A stretch of 64,000 nucleotides of DNA from Eulemur rufifrons (GCF_041146395.1 NC_091010.1:47202001-47266000); one strand, 5' to 3'. Positions 45,901 to 59,335 are shown, numbered from the stretch's first letter. Made by a program: numbers and translations. The notes: generated from the sequence alone by a model not told the origin.

Positions 45901-46296
45901 GAGCCCCGTTGCAGTTAAGGATTGCAGTACATGTGAGTCCCTGGAGGGAACATGGAAACTACCAGTTATTCAGACAGTGGTTAAAGAACAAAAGGAGGCT
46001 TTCTTTTCATCTGGGGCACTCATCTCAGATAATTTTTCATCAATAAAGAAATGAGTAGTTGATTCTTTCACTCTTCCTTTGCCAAAAGGTGATTTAATCC
46101 ATGTTTAAGAGAAACATTCTTTTGAAATTTTTACTTACAGTTAAAAGTTTTCTCAAAAAAAAAAAAAACAAACCAAAAAAACCAGTTTCTCAATGGGTTG
46201 GAAATTTAAGGTAGTCTCAGATTTCTTTTAGATTTTTCTTCCGTCTTATAGTTTATACAAATATTGCTTCACCCTAGATATGAGTTATGGGTAGGA

Positions 46297-46326
46297 GGGA
46301 TTTTTTTTTTTTTTTTTTTTTTTTTA
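46297..46326. repeat. Poly-T tract
   Basis: A run of about 28 T with no recognisable element attached on either side. Confidence 0.85.
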
Positions 46327-46639
46327 CCATAGAACACAGCATTCCAGAAAAACCTCATTTCCATTGATGAATGGCTACTGGCATACAGAAATCTGGCGTG
46401 TGGTTGAGGACAAGGGGTTCAGCTAACAGGGGAAAACTTTGAGAGGGAAGCCGTAATCAATCCCCCTTCAAATTCACTGGAGGTTCTGATGTATGAGGAA
46501 AGATAAAAGAATTACCTGTGTGTGGGTTGGCTGAATAGCCAGGGAGTGTAGGTGCCTGTGTGTGGGGTGGGGGCCTGACAGCCACACATAGATAATTGAA
46601 GGTATAAGCCCAGAGAAGGAATGGGATTGTGAAAGTGCT

Positions 46640-49500
46640 CTTTAGGGGATTAGCTAAGGGTAATGAATGAACTGAAGAAAAAAAAAAAGAAATGTTTCAT
46701 TAAGAAGACTTTCATAATGGGTAAGATTCAAGCCGCCATAAAATAATCTCCCATGAGAGGTGTTGAAATTCCCATCCCTTGAGTCATGTGGAAGAGGCCT
46801 ATAAAGTTTTGGAAGTGTACAACGCTGCCCTGGTGGCGGAACGGATTTGGTAGCCAAGACGATCCTTTGTCCTGATGTTTTGCAGCTCAATTTCTAAGAT
46901 GAATCAATTGATAAACAATAAATTTGGAGACTCCCCAGAAGAAAAGAAAAAACAAAGAGAAAGGATGAGGAACTGTGCCAGTATCAACTATCTTGTGTTA
47001 AATAAGCTGACTGGGAAGGAAAAGGGGAGCTGCTGCCTCTTACCCACGAGCCTTTTCAACAATTGCAAAAGGCCCCTTGACTTGCAAAACTGGACCTCAG
47101 GACAGGGGTGATGAACAGGAAGCTAACAGTCTCGTCCAAAGAAGCAGGAGATGGTTTCTGATTCCCTTTGGGTCATTTTGAAATCTGGAGTAGGCTTGTG
47201 ATCAGCAGGAATTTGAACAGAGGTTCATCATGTAACAAGTGTTACATCTCTGAGAGCTCAAGGCCATGACTGGATGGCTTACTCATGATCACCTACCTGG
47301 GCAGGATACTATTGCTTTTCCCTGCTCAAAGTCAAGCACTTGTTATGCGTGTGGCTCAACTCATATGGCCCCAGCAGCACAAGTTATGCAACACAGCTTG
47401 AGAAATTTTCTCCAAAAGTCCTCTGCATGCCTTTGATGCTTAAACTTACTCAAGAAGTTGCAAATGTGGTAATCAAGTGGAATCTCCTAATGACTTTCTG
47501 TCCAGTACTTCTCCACGTCTTTAAGCTTCTACCAGCCACTTGATTTTTCCTGTTAAAAGGGACAACCAGTGTCAGGGGAGTCCTGTGGCTCAGGCTGCCT
47601 CTTCACCAGTTCAGCAAAACCTCACAGCCTTGAATTTAAATGTGAATTAAACTCCTAGGTTTATCTGTTGGCTCAGCAACATACTAATGGTATTGTTCTC
47701 AACCAGTTGCTTTTGAGACTTAGTTTACCTGTCTGCAAAATCTTGATAACAATGACTGCCTTGCTGACCTTAAGGACTGTTTTAGGATTTTAAAAAGTAG
47801 AATATAGAAGTCTTTACAAACTGTGCACTCTAAAGGACAAAACAAATTTAATTATCTTACTGTAGCATCCATTCTTGTGTACTCCACTCATGCACAGCAA
47901 TCAACCTCATGGTTAAGGTAGATATCTTTAGCCAGGACTTTGGTAACATTGCCCCTGAGGGACATGGGTCCCAGAACTCTCTGTATCCACACTGTTCCAT
48001 GACCATCAGCTGACACCAGTAGAATGGAATGATGCCATTTGGGCTGGAAAGAATAATGAAATAATCTTTGAATGAGAGCACCTCGTAGAAGAGTTTTATA
48101 ACCACATGACAGGCCTTGTGGCCCCCCAAAACCATAGCACTTCTTCATCAGGGTGCCTCTTAGCCCAGGTGGTGAATTGGTCCCATGGCTTCACTGGGAT
48201 ACAGTTTTTGGTAACATGCTATCCCAGTGCAGACACTGGAAGGAAGATTCTCTCATTTCTGCCACCAGAGCACTCCCTTCTCCCACCATGCCCACCCCAA
48301 CCAGCTTCTTCAGTGCTACCCAGATCTACCAGACCATGATGAAGAGCCCAGAGGCATCAAAGTCTATAGGAAGGGAACTGGTGGCCCATCTCCTTGTAAG
48401 CTCTCCAGAAGGAACCCCTGGGGTAAGTCACCTTCCATATTCCAGACAAAGGAACCCTGGGGTGATTTACATTCCGGGGTCCACAAGGAGAGGATCACTT
48501 CAAACCACTTTCTGTATTCCACATGTTGATTCTTAACCTTTTTTACCTCAATAAACATAAAGTATAAGTATAAACATAAAGTATAACTAACCATGGCTCA
48601 CTATGACAATGATTCTTAATGGAAGACATTCGAAATCACTTATCTGTTAGAAAGAACCCTGAGCATAAGACCATAAGCTTCATCAATATACCACTAGTCA
48701 TCTTTGTGGAAAAAATTATAAAATTTGAGTAGCCCAAGTTTACATCAACAAACATGGTGGACCAAGCAAGCAGACCTGCGTAGACTAAGTCCAGGGAAGT
48801 CTACCCTAACCTACTTTCAGGCAACAGACACCACAGCACTGTACCAGGGGCCTCCACAAGGCCCTGCTGTTGAATACATCAGAATGGACAAGCCAGATCC
48901 ATGGGAAGGTTCAGGTATATGAAGTCTTGGTGCAAATGACTGCAGCCCAGGAAGCCAAGAAAATAACATTTTGTTCAATTTCATCTGGGACCTCACAGAA
49001 AGGCTGGAAGTGATCCACCTCATCATCAAAATGACCCACTTTATCCTTTCACTCCCTTCCTATCACCTCCCCTATTTCACAAGTCCTGCTGGAAGACATT
49101 TGCCATCTTCCATGTCTCCAAAGAGGTCCTTTTTGAAAGAAATCCCTAGCTTTCATCCCATTTCTAGAGGTCTCTCCTAGACATCTATATCCTTTTGTCC
49201 ATGCCTTATACAAAAGATTAGGCAGATGGAGGGAACCAATCAAACCCAGGTGGTGGGAGACAGATGATGCCATCAACAAACACAAGGAAGTTCAGTTCCC
49301 TGAGGCCAGGGTCATGCCCCACTGCTGCGTGTAGTCTGAACACCATCGTGTGCTCACATGCTTGGAAGCAATCCATCAGCACTATCACTTCAGAGAAGAG
49401 GCCCAGCTGTGTCAGGCAGGGTTCTGTAGCTGATATCAGTCAAGCCACCTGCTGCAGTGTAGGGGTGGAGGAGTGAGCTCCACGTGACTTTGAGACAGCC
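46640..49500. other. Repeat-poor intergenic stretch, identity unresolved
   Basis: About 2.9 kb in which I recognise no Alu, L1, L2 or MIR. It has several open frames on both strands (for example 48153-48536 plus, 127 codons; 47857-48135 minus, 92 codons) but no domain I can name and no splice-consistent series. AATAAA occurs at about 48550 on the plus strand inside a small AACATAAAGTATAA direct repeat (48553-48590). It may be an old processed pseudogene, a decayed repeat or unique DNA. Confidence 0.35.
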
Positions 49501-49804
49501 GGCTAGACAGAAAGAGAGGGACCCACTGTAAGGGGAGAGGAGGATCAAGAAAGGCCAGAGAGACAGGGAATGTGTGACAGAGGGGCCTGGGGAAGAAGAC
49601 CCAGGAGAACCCAGTTCTTACTCTCAGCACCACTCACCAAATTTCACACGAGGCGCGGCTGACCGAACGTCCAAAGCCTGTGAAGAGCAGATATTGGAGA
49701 ACCAGGATGATTCTCCAGCATCATTTTATAGTTTCAGGGCAGTGTCCTCCTTGTCTCTGAGGGTCCTTTTACAGGAGACATATATTCTCCATCCAGAGTC
49801 CTCA

Positions 49805-50060
49805 CTCCTATCGTTCATTCATTCCACAAATATTTACTGAGTGCTGAATATGGGGTGGGCACCGTGCTTAGCTCTAGGGATGAAGCAGTAAATGAGACCA
49901 TCATGGCCCCTGCCTCATGATCTTATATTTTGGTGGAGAAGACAGGAATTAAACAAATAAATAATTTATGATTTATAATCACACAAACTACTACAAGGGA
50001 GAAATACAGGGTGCTCCTAGGATATACAGAAGGAGACTGGACTTTCTGAGGCTAATGAGA
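49805..50060 (-). mobile_element. L2 3' end, reverse orientation
   Basis: TTCATTCATTCCACAAATAT, GCACCGTGCTTAGCTCTAGG and TTTTGGTGGAGAAGACAGGA form the antisense L2 terminus. Confidence 0.75.
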
Positions 50061-50089
50061 AATAGAATGATGATTTCTACTTTAAAAAG

Positions 50090-50440
50090 CTGAAAAAAGG
50101 AAGCCTACATATTCAACAATAGAAAAAAAGATTAAATAAATTATGATACATTCACACGATGAGCTATTGTGCAGAAATTAACATTTTTGAATAATAATGC
50201 CATGAGAAAATGCTCATCACATGTTATGGGAAAAATTCTGGCATGCACACCTATAATGTAACAGATTTTGAATTTTATGTGTCTATTATACCTACATAGT
50301 TGGATGGGGAAAAAATGAACTAAAATTAGCAATGGATATCTCTGGATAATGTGATTACAGGCCTTTTTATTTTGTTCATTTTTTTTCACATTGATTGGGA
50401 GTACTTTTATATTTGGAAAAATAATTGTTTTTGAAAAGCC
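50090..50440 (+). mobile_element. L1M-like 3' UTR fragment
   Basis: ATTATGATACATTCACACGA, GAGCTATTGTGCAGAAATTA and AAATGCTCATCACATGTTAT, then GGATATCTCTGGATAATGTG, follow the old L1M 3' UTR pattern. Confidence 0.6.
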
Positions 50441-50819
50441 AGAAGTCAGTAGTTAGGAGATTTGTGATTAATTTCCATCTCAGACTCAGAGAAACTCTTG
50501 GCTGCTTGGTTTCACCACCCTACCTCTCTGCTTCAGCAGGAAATCATTACAGTTAATTTCTTCACTTCCTTGCACCAAGTTACTGCATTAATTGCCACTT
50601 CCTTGGAGATTACAAGTTGGGGAAGAATATGGGCGAAATGTGTGACAAGGATGGAAATGGCTACAATGAGAAGTATAGCATCTAGCAGTGGTTCAGAGAA
50701 AGGAGCATGATTGAGTTCGGAAGTGGGAAGGTCAAGAAGGGAATTTTGAAGGGAATGACACTGAGATAGACTTGGAAGGATGGGTAATATTTTTAAGAGA
50801 CAGAAATAAAGTATAGCTA

Positions 50820-50965
50820 CCACTCATTAACCACACAGAGGCCAGACAATTTACAGTGAATTATCTTAGTTAATTCTCACACAGTCTTTTGGGGTACGTT
50901 TTTATTATCTTCATTTTACAAATGAAGAAACTGAGTATCAGAGAGATAACTTACGGTGAAATTGG
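50820..50965 (-). mobile_element. MIR fragment, reverse orientation
   Basis: AATTATCTTAGTTAATTCTC, TTATTATCTTCATTTTACA and GAAGAAACTGAGTATCAGAG show the antisense MIR body. Confidence 0.7.
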
Positions 50966-51079
50966 GCTTCTGAATCAGGTCGGTGGCTGCAAAGACAATG
51001 GCGTCCCCTGTGTCATCCATGCAGGGAAAACAGCAAAGGCAGGCAGAGATAGGAGCATTGAGTGCTTTTTTAAATTTAA

Positions 51080-51365
51080 TTTAATTTAATTTTTGAGACA
51101 GAGTCTCACTCTGTCACCTGGGCTAGTGCGTCAGCCTAGCTCACAGCAACCTCCAACTCGTGGGCTCAAGCGCTCCTCCCACCTCAGTCTCCTGAGTAGC
51201 TGGGACTACAGTGTGCGCCACCACGCCTGGCTAATTTTTTCTTTTTAGTAGAGACAGGGTCTGGCTCTTGTTCAGGTTGGTCTCAAACTCCTAAGTTCAA
51301 GCAATCCTTCTGTCTTGGCCTCCCAGAGTTCTAGGATTACAGGCGTGAGCCACCGCACCCCGCCC
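51080..51365 (-). mobile_element. Dimeric Alu
   Basis: Antisense Alu with a TTTAA-rich head, GAGACAGAGTCTCACTCTG, GTGCGTCAGCCTAGCTCAC and a CCACCGCACCCCGCC end. Confidence 0.9.
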
Positions 51366-51774
51366 CCCATGAGTGCTTTTTGGAAGAACAGTTCCACTTT
51401 GGAGAATAGAAAGTAAACCTGGAAAAGAGGGTTGAGAACAAATATGCACAGCCTCCACTGCTACACATTTAATTCGTTAGACAATAGAAAGACAAAGATA
51501 TTTTCTGAACAGAGTAATGAAATCAAAGCTAGACTTCATGAGAAATAGTCTAACAATAAGATGGGTCGGTTTGTGGGGAAATTGGAAGCAAGGATATCAG
51601 TTGTAAGGTTTCTGTGCTAGTTCAGGGACAGATAATGAAAGCCTGATTTATGGTGGTAAAATAAGAACAGAAAGGAATGGAAAGATAAGTGAGACATCTT
51701 ATAGGCAAAACCTGATAGGATTAGCATCTAATTGGATGTACAGGGTGCAAGGGATAGAGAAATCAAAGGTGGCT

Positions 51775-51925
51775 CTTGGCTGGCAGTGGTGGCTTTGCCT
51801 GTAATCCCAGCACTCTGGGAGACCAAGGCAGGAGGATCACTTGAGCTCAGTAGTTCCAGATCAGCCTGAGCAAGAGTGAGACCCCAGTCTCCATGCGAAA
51901 AAATTAATTAAAAAAAAAAAAAAGG
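51775..51925 (+). mobile_element. Alu left-arm monomer
   Basis: Single arm from TGGCTGGCAGTGGTGGCTTT to ACCCCAGTCTCCATGCG and an A-rich tail, resembling a free left arm. Confidence 0.85.
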
Positions 51926-51939
51926 TGGCTCTAAGGTCT

Positions 51940-52450
51940 CAAACCTGGACAACTGGATGAATAGTGACCCAATTAATGGGGTACAGGGAAGAGTGAAAAG
52001 GAGCAAGTTTTCAGCAGGAGGGTGATGAATTCAGCTTTAGGTGTATTTGTGCCTAATGTGTTAATGAGATGCTCAGATGATGAAACCTGAGAGGCTGTCG
52101 GACAATTTGGGCTAGAGCTTGAGCAAGTAATAAATACTGGGAGAGTGACATGGAGATCATGTAGCAAGAGGTGACTGTTGGAGCCACAGGAACAGAGGAG
52201 ATTGCTAAAGAAATGAAAGAAGAGAGAAAAGAGCTTATACTGTCAGGGGAAGGAAGAGGAGCTGAGAAGGAAGAGAAAGAGTCATGAGAGATAGGAGGAG
52301 AACCAAGGATTCTCGAGACACAACAGTCAGATGAGCAGAGTTGTGGTCAACAGTATGAAATGCTGCTCAAAGTTCAGGAAGGGTTCTGATAAATGAAAAG
52401 CCTTTGGATGTTTAGACTAGAGTATCTCAGGCAACTTGGAAGGTGAGAAG
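51940..52450 (-). mobile_element. Diverged L2-like or related repeat, reverse orientation
   Basis: GA-rich sequence with GATGAATTCAGCTTTAGGTG, GGAGATCATGTAGCAAGAGG and AGAACCAAGGATTCTCGAGA resembles the antisense body of an old repeat. The family is uncertain. Confidence 0.4.
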
Positions 52451-52666
52451 GATGCCTCTAGATTTGGGGGAGTCGTTAAAGGGTGGGTGGTGAGGCAATA
52501 AAAAAGTGGCTTCATTTAACTGCACAAGATATTAAATATTTTGGGGGCACCTATTGTGTGGCCTTCTTGTATATCTGTTTGGGGATGTCCCAAGGAACTG
52601 AACCAACCATCCTCATCCTCATGGACTAAAAGCCTCAGTTTATTCCAACTCTTCTTATGGTGCTGA

Positions 52667-52768
52667 TTTAAAAAAAAACAGCTTTATTGAGATATAATTC
52701 ACATACTGTACAATTCACTCACTTAAAAATGTACAATTCAATGGTTTTATTATATTCACAGATGCGTG
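52667..52768 (-). mobile_element. L1 3' UTR fragment, reverse orientation
   Basis: CAGCTTTATTGAGATATAAT, ACTTAAAAATGTACAATTCA and GGTTTTATTATATTCACAGA match the antisense L1M 3' UTR. Confidence 0.7.
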
Positions 52769-52822
52769 CATCTATGGTGCTGAATTAAAGGAGAAAGGTT
52801 TGGGCATTAAGTTTGGAAATCA

Positions 52823-53092
<270 letters not shown>

Positions 53093-53099
53093 CAGGATT

Positions 53100-54340
53100 T
53101 TTATAATTTGTGCTACAAATGAGGGAGGGAAAGGCCTCCAACCACCAGAACAAATTCTCACTCCTACCCTCCCCAGCAGACTCACAGAACACAGTGGGAG
53201 GCCACAAAGGTGCTTTGCCTACAGTGGCCACCAGGTGGCAGCAGGACCCTTGCCCGTCTCTATCCATAGGAAGAGACAGCTCTTTTTTGAATGTAAAAGA
53301 GCAAAAAAAGGCTGTGCACTCAGAGGTCCCAATCGAGCGGCTATTTTGTTTCCCAGTTCCTCAGATAACTTACCTTTTTCCTCTGGGTAACTCTGAAGGT
53401 TCATGCCTGGCCCTGCTAATAGGTCCTAACACACAGGGATTTATCCTTCTAGATGCCTAGTAGCCTTTGTGTGAATCTGGGTCCTCTGAGAAGCAGACAT
53501 CAAGGCTGGATAACTGTGCAAGGGCTTTAGTGGGGTCATATCTGTGAGAGGAAATAAGGAGGGAGCTGAGTGAGGCTGGAAGAGCTGTCAGACCATGATG
53601 CAAGTCCCACCCTGAGTGAGGATGGGAAGATGGGGTAGATGACTGTGGTGTGGTCTAAGAAAGGTTTGGTAAGACCTTCAGGGAGCAAAAGAGGCCATCA
53701 GGGGAGTTCTGTGTCTCCCAGGAATGGGCTTGCCTTACTGTCCCTGCTAAGTTCAGTTGCTGGCTAGATTGCTCCGGGGCAGGGAGAGGCTCCGGGGAAG
53801 TGCGACCCCAGGTGAACACTCAGGGTGTGTGAGGCCCACTCGCATGGCCTCCATTCCTTCCTTTGGAGAAGGGACAGCCTCAGCCCTCAGGAGTCTCTGC
53901 CAAGTGCCATGTCTGCCAGCCCTTGGGGATCAGGAAGAAGAGACGTTGGCATTTGTCTGGGGAAAGCAGAGGTTTGGTTAAGTGAATGTTGGAGGGAAAG
54001 AATGCTGGGGATCTGGCATGTTCTGGGGGCTGACGGGGTCCATCACCTGCTGTGGGCCCTCTGAGTGCTGTTGAGGCTGTGGGAACCGAGGTGGGGCTGG
54101 GGGACCTGCTGTGTACATGCTCTGGACTTGGCTCCTCTCCCTCCCTGGCTGGTCCTCAGCTGAAAGGCAGGCTTGGGACGAATGGGAGGAATGCATCTGG
54201 CTCTCTGGGCTGCTGTGTGAAAGGAGGACATGGGGAAACCAAGGATTCTGCAAGAGCATATCTGGGTCCGATCACATTGAGAATCCAGTGTCCCTTGGGA
54301 AATGAGAAGGCAATAACTCTGGGCTTTAAAAGAAAATCCA
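53100..54340. other. Repeat-poor intergenic stretch
   Basis: Apart from the CTCF-like motif I see no named element. Frames on both strands overlap and show no domain. Confidence 0.45.
53225..53243 (+). promoter_or_regulatory. CTCF-like motif, intergenic
   Basis: TGGCCACCAGGTGGCAGCA is a near-consensus CTCF core in plus orientation between PKD2L1 and the expected SCD gene. It is in repeat-free sequence just right of an Alu. Confidence 0.65.
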
Positions 54341-54345
54341 GCCAG

Positions 54346-54635
54346 GCCAGGCATGGTGGCTCACATCTGTAATCTGAGCATTTTGGGAGACCGAGGCAGG
54401 AGAATCACTTGAGCCCAGGAGTTCAAGACCAGCCTAGGCAACATAGTGAGATCCCATATCTACAAATTTCTTTTTAATTACCCAGGCTTGGTGGTGCTGT
54501 CTGTAGTCCTAGCTACTCAGGAGGCTGAGGCAGGAGGATCACTTGAGCCCAGGAGTTTGAGGTTACAGTGAGCTATGATGATGCCACTGCATTTTATCCC
54601 AGGTAACAGAGTGAGACCCTGTCTCAAAAAAACAA
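54346..54635 (+). mobile_element. Dimeric Alu, older
   Basis: Sense Alu from AGGCATGGTGGCTCACATC to a tail with AAAACAAAGACAAAACAAAA; many substitutions, with GAGCTATGATGATGCCACTG in the right arm. Confidence 0.9.
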
Positions 54636-54639
54636 AGAC

Positions 54640-57600
54640 AAAACAAAACAAAACAATTTAAAAGGGAATCCAGCCAACTTTCTGTGTGGGAGCAGCAGAG
54701 AAATAGCCTGGAAATCTGCCTGATTATATTGATTTACATGCTGAGGCCAAGCTGAGCTGGTATGGGGTTTTCCCTTTTCCCTCTTGGGCAGGAGAGATGG
54801 GGAAGAAGGTAGAGCTGGGGAGTGGAGCAGAAGGAGGAAGCCCCTGGTGGACCTGGGGAGCCCTCCAGACTGTAATTTGTACAGGAGCCAGGACCCCAGG
54901 TTCCAGGCTTTATGCAGCCTGGAGTGAGATCAGGGGGGAGGTGGCAGGTGGTGGTAGCCAGGGGAGAAGCAGGGCCCAGGGAGTGTCCTTCTGACTCCAC
55001 TTACTAGCATGTTTGTTGGAAAGAACTACTTAGTGGACAAAATATATGAAGTACCTAGTATACACCTAGCAAATGTTGGGTACCGACAGATTCCCATCAC
55101 ATCCCTGCCCCAGAAACCCCAGGCTGGTACAGCTTTTCTGAGCTTTGCAAAATAGGGGTAAATATGAATACATTGTCAATACACCTAGCACAATGCACGT
55201 AAACAGACACTTTTCCTTTTAAAAAACCACTAAATACTATTACAAGCCCTTTCTCTTCCCCTACCTGATTTTAGGGGCACTTCTTAGGACAGGCACCCTT
55301 GCTCCCTTCCCCTATTTAATATGGTATATTTACACTTGGCCTCCATCAAATGCTAGCCTGCCAGTGTGCTATTGTGCTTTGTCCTGTTTTTCTTAGAAAT
55401 ATATGAGCTCCCCAGGGGTGGGAGCAGAACTTTTGGCTCTGTTCTCTCCCCCACAGAACAGAGAACTGACATTTTGCTGGGTACAGGGGAGGCTCAGTCA
55501 ACACTCAATCCCCAAGTGGCTACGCTGGCTCGGAGGCATGTAATGGAAGAGAAGCTCTTGACCGATGAAAACCTCTGGGGGAGCACTGAGTGAAGCTTGG
55601 CTTCGGACACAGCCAGCTGCCCTCTGGACCTCACAGCCCTGCCACGGCCAGCTCAGCTGCTGTGTCAGTGCAAAGCAAGGGTGACATCAGCTGTGGGAGA
55701 GGTTACTGTCAGGCAAAGGGAAGGCCGGGAGAGTGGGCTGGCCGGCTGTGCTCTCATGCTCTCGGGGAAAGGTTGCCTTTGGGGGAAGCAGCAGCTTAGG
55801 GAGGGGATGTGGGAGGAGAGAAGCAAGAGCCAGGGGGCCGTTCCTGTCACCTGCAGCAGAGAGGGAGTGACCTCCCTCTGGGCACTCTTAGCAACTGCAA
55901 GAAGCAGGTGGGGGTATACCTCTCTCCCATCACGAAGGCAAAGCTGGGGCAAGCCCCTCTTCTCTCTCCACCTTGGCTCAGGGCAAGACAGACTTTCCTT
56001 TTGACTCATTTATTTGTTGTTGGAGACCCTGGGCCTGTATCTGCCTTTCCTCTCTGTGTGTCCATCCCAGATGGACTGCGCAGGATGGGCTGGCTTTCCA
56101 TGCTGGGGTAAGATCCCCTGCAGACTCCAGAAGAGGGAGGGAGAGGCCTGTGCCCTGGGAATAGCCATCTTTGCAAGGTCAGGCCACTGCAGAAATCTCT
56201 GGCCCTGGCCCTGGTCCTATAATGTTTGTTCCCAAGTCTCTCCTGCCCAGACTGTCAGTCCTTAGCTCACACACTCTGCCCATGGGACATTAACTGGCTG
56301 TTTGCAGTCACACTCACCACCTGATCTGCAGGCCTGCCCCTTGGTCTCAGAGGTGGGTAGTGATAACCTGGTAGAGGAGTTTCACTAGAACACAACCTGT
56401 GCTTACAACATGGCTGTGCATGTATGTGTACACACCCACATACACACTCTCCAGTTCTGTGCTCAACAGAGGAGAACATGGAGGAGGAGGCCTGAAGTAA
56501 GAGACAAGCCATGGCTCTGGGGATGGTGTGGATGGACACATCCAGTAACACAGGGAGCTGTGCTGGGCTAGTGCACTGGCCACTCAGCAGACCTGCTGCA
56601 CCACCTCTCCAGCCTGGGGCCCAGCAGGAGCCGTGTCTGAGGGTTCTAGTCAGTGGAATATCAGTTTAAAGTCTTTTCCTCCTATGGGCCTCTGAACTTT
56701 TCAATTGTCCTTCTCCACACCCACCCCTAATGGCCTCTTGGGATTTAGGACCATCATCTCCTCCAGGGAGTCCTCCCTAATTCTGCCAAGCTGGTTTGGA
56801 GTGTGCCGTTCCTCTGGAGCCTATAGCTCAGTCATCCAGTCATAAAGAGCTCCTCCACTGTGGTGAACTGTCCGAGGTCAGGACATCCTATGACTTCAGC
56901 TCTTACCACTGTGCTTGGGACGATGTGGGTGTTCCATAAACAGTTGCTGAATGAGCAAACTAATATACTTACGGGGGAAGGGGATCTCCTGTTTCGCCCA
57001 ATCTTCTCCAGAGGCCAGTGGTGCCCCAGCAGGCTCCATAAGGGCAGACCTCCGGGCAGGAGGAGGGGGCGCCGACTCACTGTCCTCCGTGGCTGTCTGC
57101 TGCCTGTGACTCAGCTTGGACCACTGAACAGGGAAGAGCCCACAGCCCAGAAGGGCCCTGCTCCTTTCCCTTGGCACAGAGAGCTGGTGAGGGCAAACTC
57201 TGGGACAGGAACTGGCTTCCATACTTTCCCCACATTGCCCTCTGTCACAGGAAAGCCTGACAGGTCCAAGGTTGTGATGGAAGCTCTGGCTTCTTGCCCA
57301 ATGTCACTACGTCACAGGCAGTGTGAATGGACAGATACATGGGGCTGGTTGTATAACATGTGCCTCAGTGTGTTTGTTTATTTGAGCAAACTGACACTTT
57401 AATCTCACGATCTGGAGTTGCCAGAGTGACAGTGGCTGGGAGAAGGCTTGGGTCCAGCACCAGCCAGTCATGGGGGAGGGAATGGGCCTAGTTTCTGTCA
57501 CTTGTGGGCTAGGGCCTTAGGTTAAGGGAATGGATTATCTTTATGTATGTACACCCAAAATTTGGCCTATATTTGTGCTAAAAAATTTAAAAGAGTGACG

Positions 57601-59335
57601 AAGGAGACGGTAAGGAAGGACGGAGCCGGAGGCAGCTGAAGGAGGGGACAGCCCTAAGGTCCCTGAGCTCCTATGTCAGCCTTACCTTCCCAAGTTCAGA
57701 GCCTCTCCTTGCAGGGAGCTCAGAAGGGTGAAAGGAAGTACTGTCCAGGTGCATGAAGATCTGTGAACATATCCCCCTCTCTCTGGTTGACAGCTGGCTG
57801 GGGATAGTCACAAATCCTCCAGCTCCCACCCCTGGCTGCAACTCTTATCTCCTTTCTTTCTGCAGAATTATATACCATAATTCTAGGTATGTGTCCCCAA
57901 GCTTCCTCTCCCTAAACATGTCAAGAACAGAGTAAAAGGGAGGCCAAAATGTCCCCAGTGTCTGTTCATGTCATAAACGGGCATTCATGGGAGTCACAGA
58001 GGCTCCTGGGATAAAAGGCCACCCCTGTGCAGAAAGCCTATCATGTGGGTCCGATCCTTTCCTCAAGCCTCTGGGAGACCAGAGCCAGATGTATCAACTG
58101 CTATCTTCCAGGGAAGAGGCTGCTTTCCCCCATTTTACAGGAAGGACAAAGCATTGAACGAGCAAGTCAGAGATGAACTCACACTAGAGCTGAAAGAAGA
58201 AGAAACGAGCTCCGGAATGGTGTTCTTTTGTATCCTCCCAGGTGTCAGTTTATTTCCTGTGCATTGCTGGCTACTGCGTCACCCCGTTGCCTCCTGTGAA
58301 ATAGGGGAAGAAACTGAAACATACAAAGGGTATGATTTGGGTCAGTGACAAAGCAGTCCAGAGTCAGTGTCATAATGCCCAGGACTCTGGAGTCTTCAAC
58401 ATCAGTTCATGAAGCAGAAAGACACTAATGAATTGTCAACATAGAGTATGTCCCCACAGATTTCAAAACCCTTGCCAGGCCATGTCGAAGTCAATAGATG
58501 TGGCAACTAACTGATTTTGCAGCCAAGAGTGATTCACAGTCACCAGAGGTAAGATAAGGAGAAATAATGCCCTACAAGTCTGCTACTTTCTGAAAGTTCT
58601 GTAAAGCTCTGGGAGTGGGCCACCCTCCCACCTCCACCCACTGGAGGACTTCCCTTCCAGGGAGCTCATGGGTCATGTTGTCCCAAGGAATTCTCAGGCA
58701 CTATCACTGGAGGGAGGGGACAGGGCACATGCCACTCTGAGATGGACCTTCACCATTCCAGAGGCACAGCACTCCCATCTCTCTCAACAGTGACCTACTT
58801 GGGATCATGTGCTTTTTTCATGGATGGAGAGAAATTTTGACAGGACAATCAACATCTTTGCCCTCTTAGCAGTGGGGTGAGGCAGAGAAGTCCTCTGACC
58901 ACCCTCCTTCCCATCAGGTGTTCCCATGGGGCAAAGGTCGGGCAAATGTGACAGCTCAGGTACTGGGCATAGTTCAGCTGCCAGGTCTCTGGTGGGAAGC
59001 AAAGTCGAATAAGAGGTAGGCCACCAAATTCCTCAGAAAGATCTCGACTCCAGCAGAGGTCAGGAAGGGATGAAAGCCTAAGTAAAGGGCACTGCTGGCT
59101 GGCTCTGCCCCGGTTCTATGTCTTGGAACTTCCTGTACCTTTGAAATCAGCCTCATTTGACAGAGATTATGCCTACTCTAGGGCCAAATCTGTAAACATT
59201 CATGATGGCAGGTCCTGATTACAGTATTTCTAGCACTAAGTGGGAGCCAAAAAAGTCACAGCCAACTGTGAACTCAGCTAGGAAAATTATAAGGCACAAA
59301 GACTGAAACTCCAGGTGTGTAGGGCATGTGGACAG
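54640..59335. other. Repeat-poor intergenic block between PKD2L1 and expected SCD
   Basis: About 4.7 kb in which I recognise no repeat except short runs. It is GC-richer than the intron 2 sequence. The longest open frame in the window (56860-57402 plus, 180 codons) is here, but it overlaps minus-strand frames (56896-57222) and has no recognised domain. Cis-regulatory DNA is plausible; nothing in the sequence proves it. Confidence 0.4.

Noticed and set aside
57050..57075. CTCF-like AGGGGGCGC
   Set aside because: The right half fits but the upstream C-rich half of the motif is missing.
56860..57402. Longest open frame in the window (180 codons, plus strand)
   Set aside because: No recognised domain, an overlapping minus-strand frame of 108 codons, and no splice-consistent partner exons; expected by chance in GC-rich DNA.
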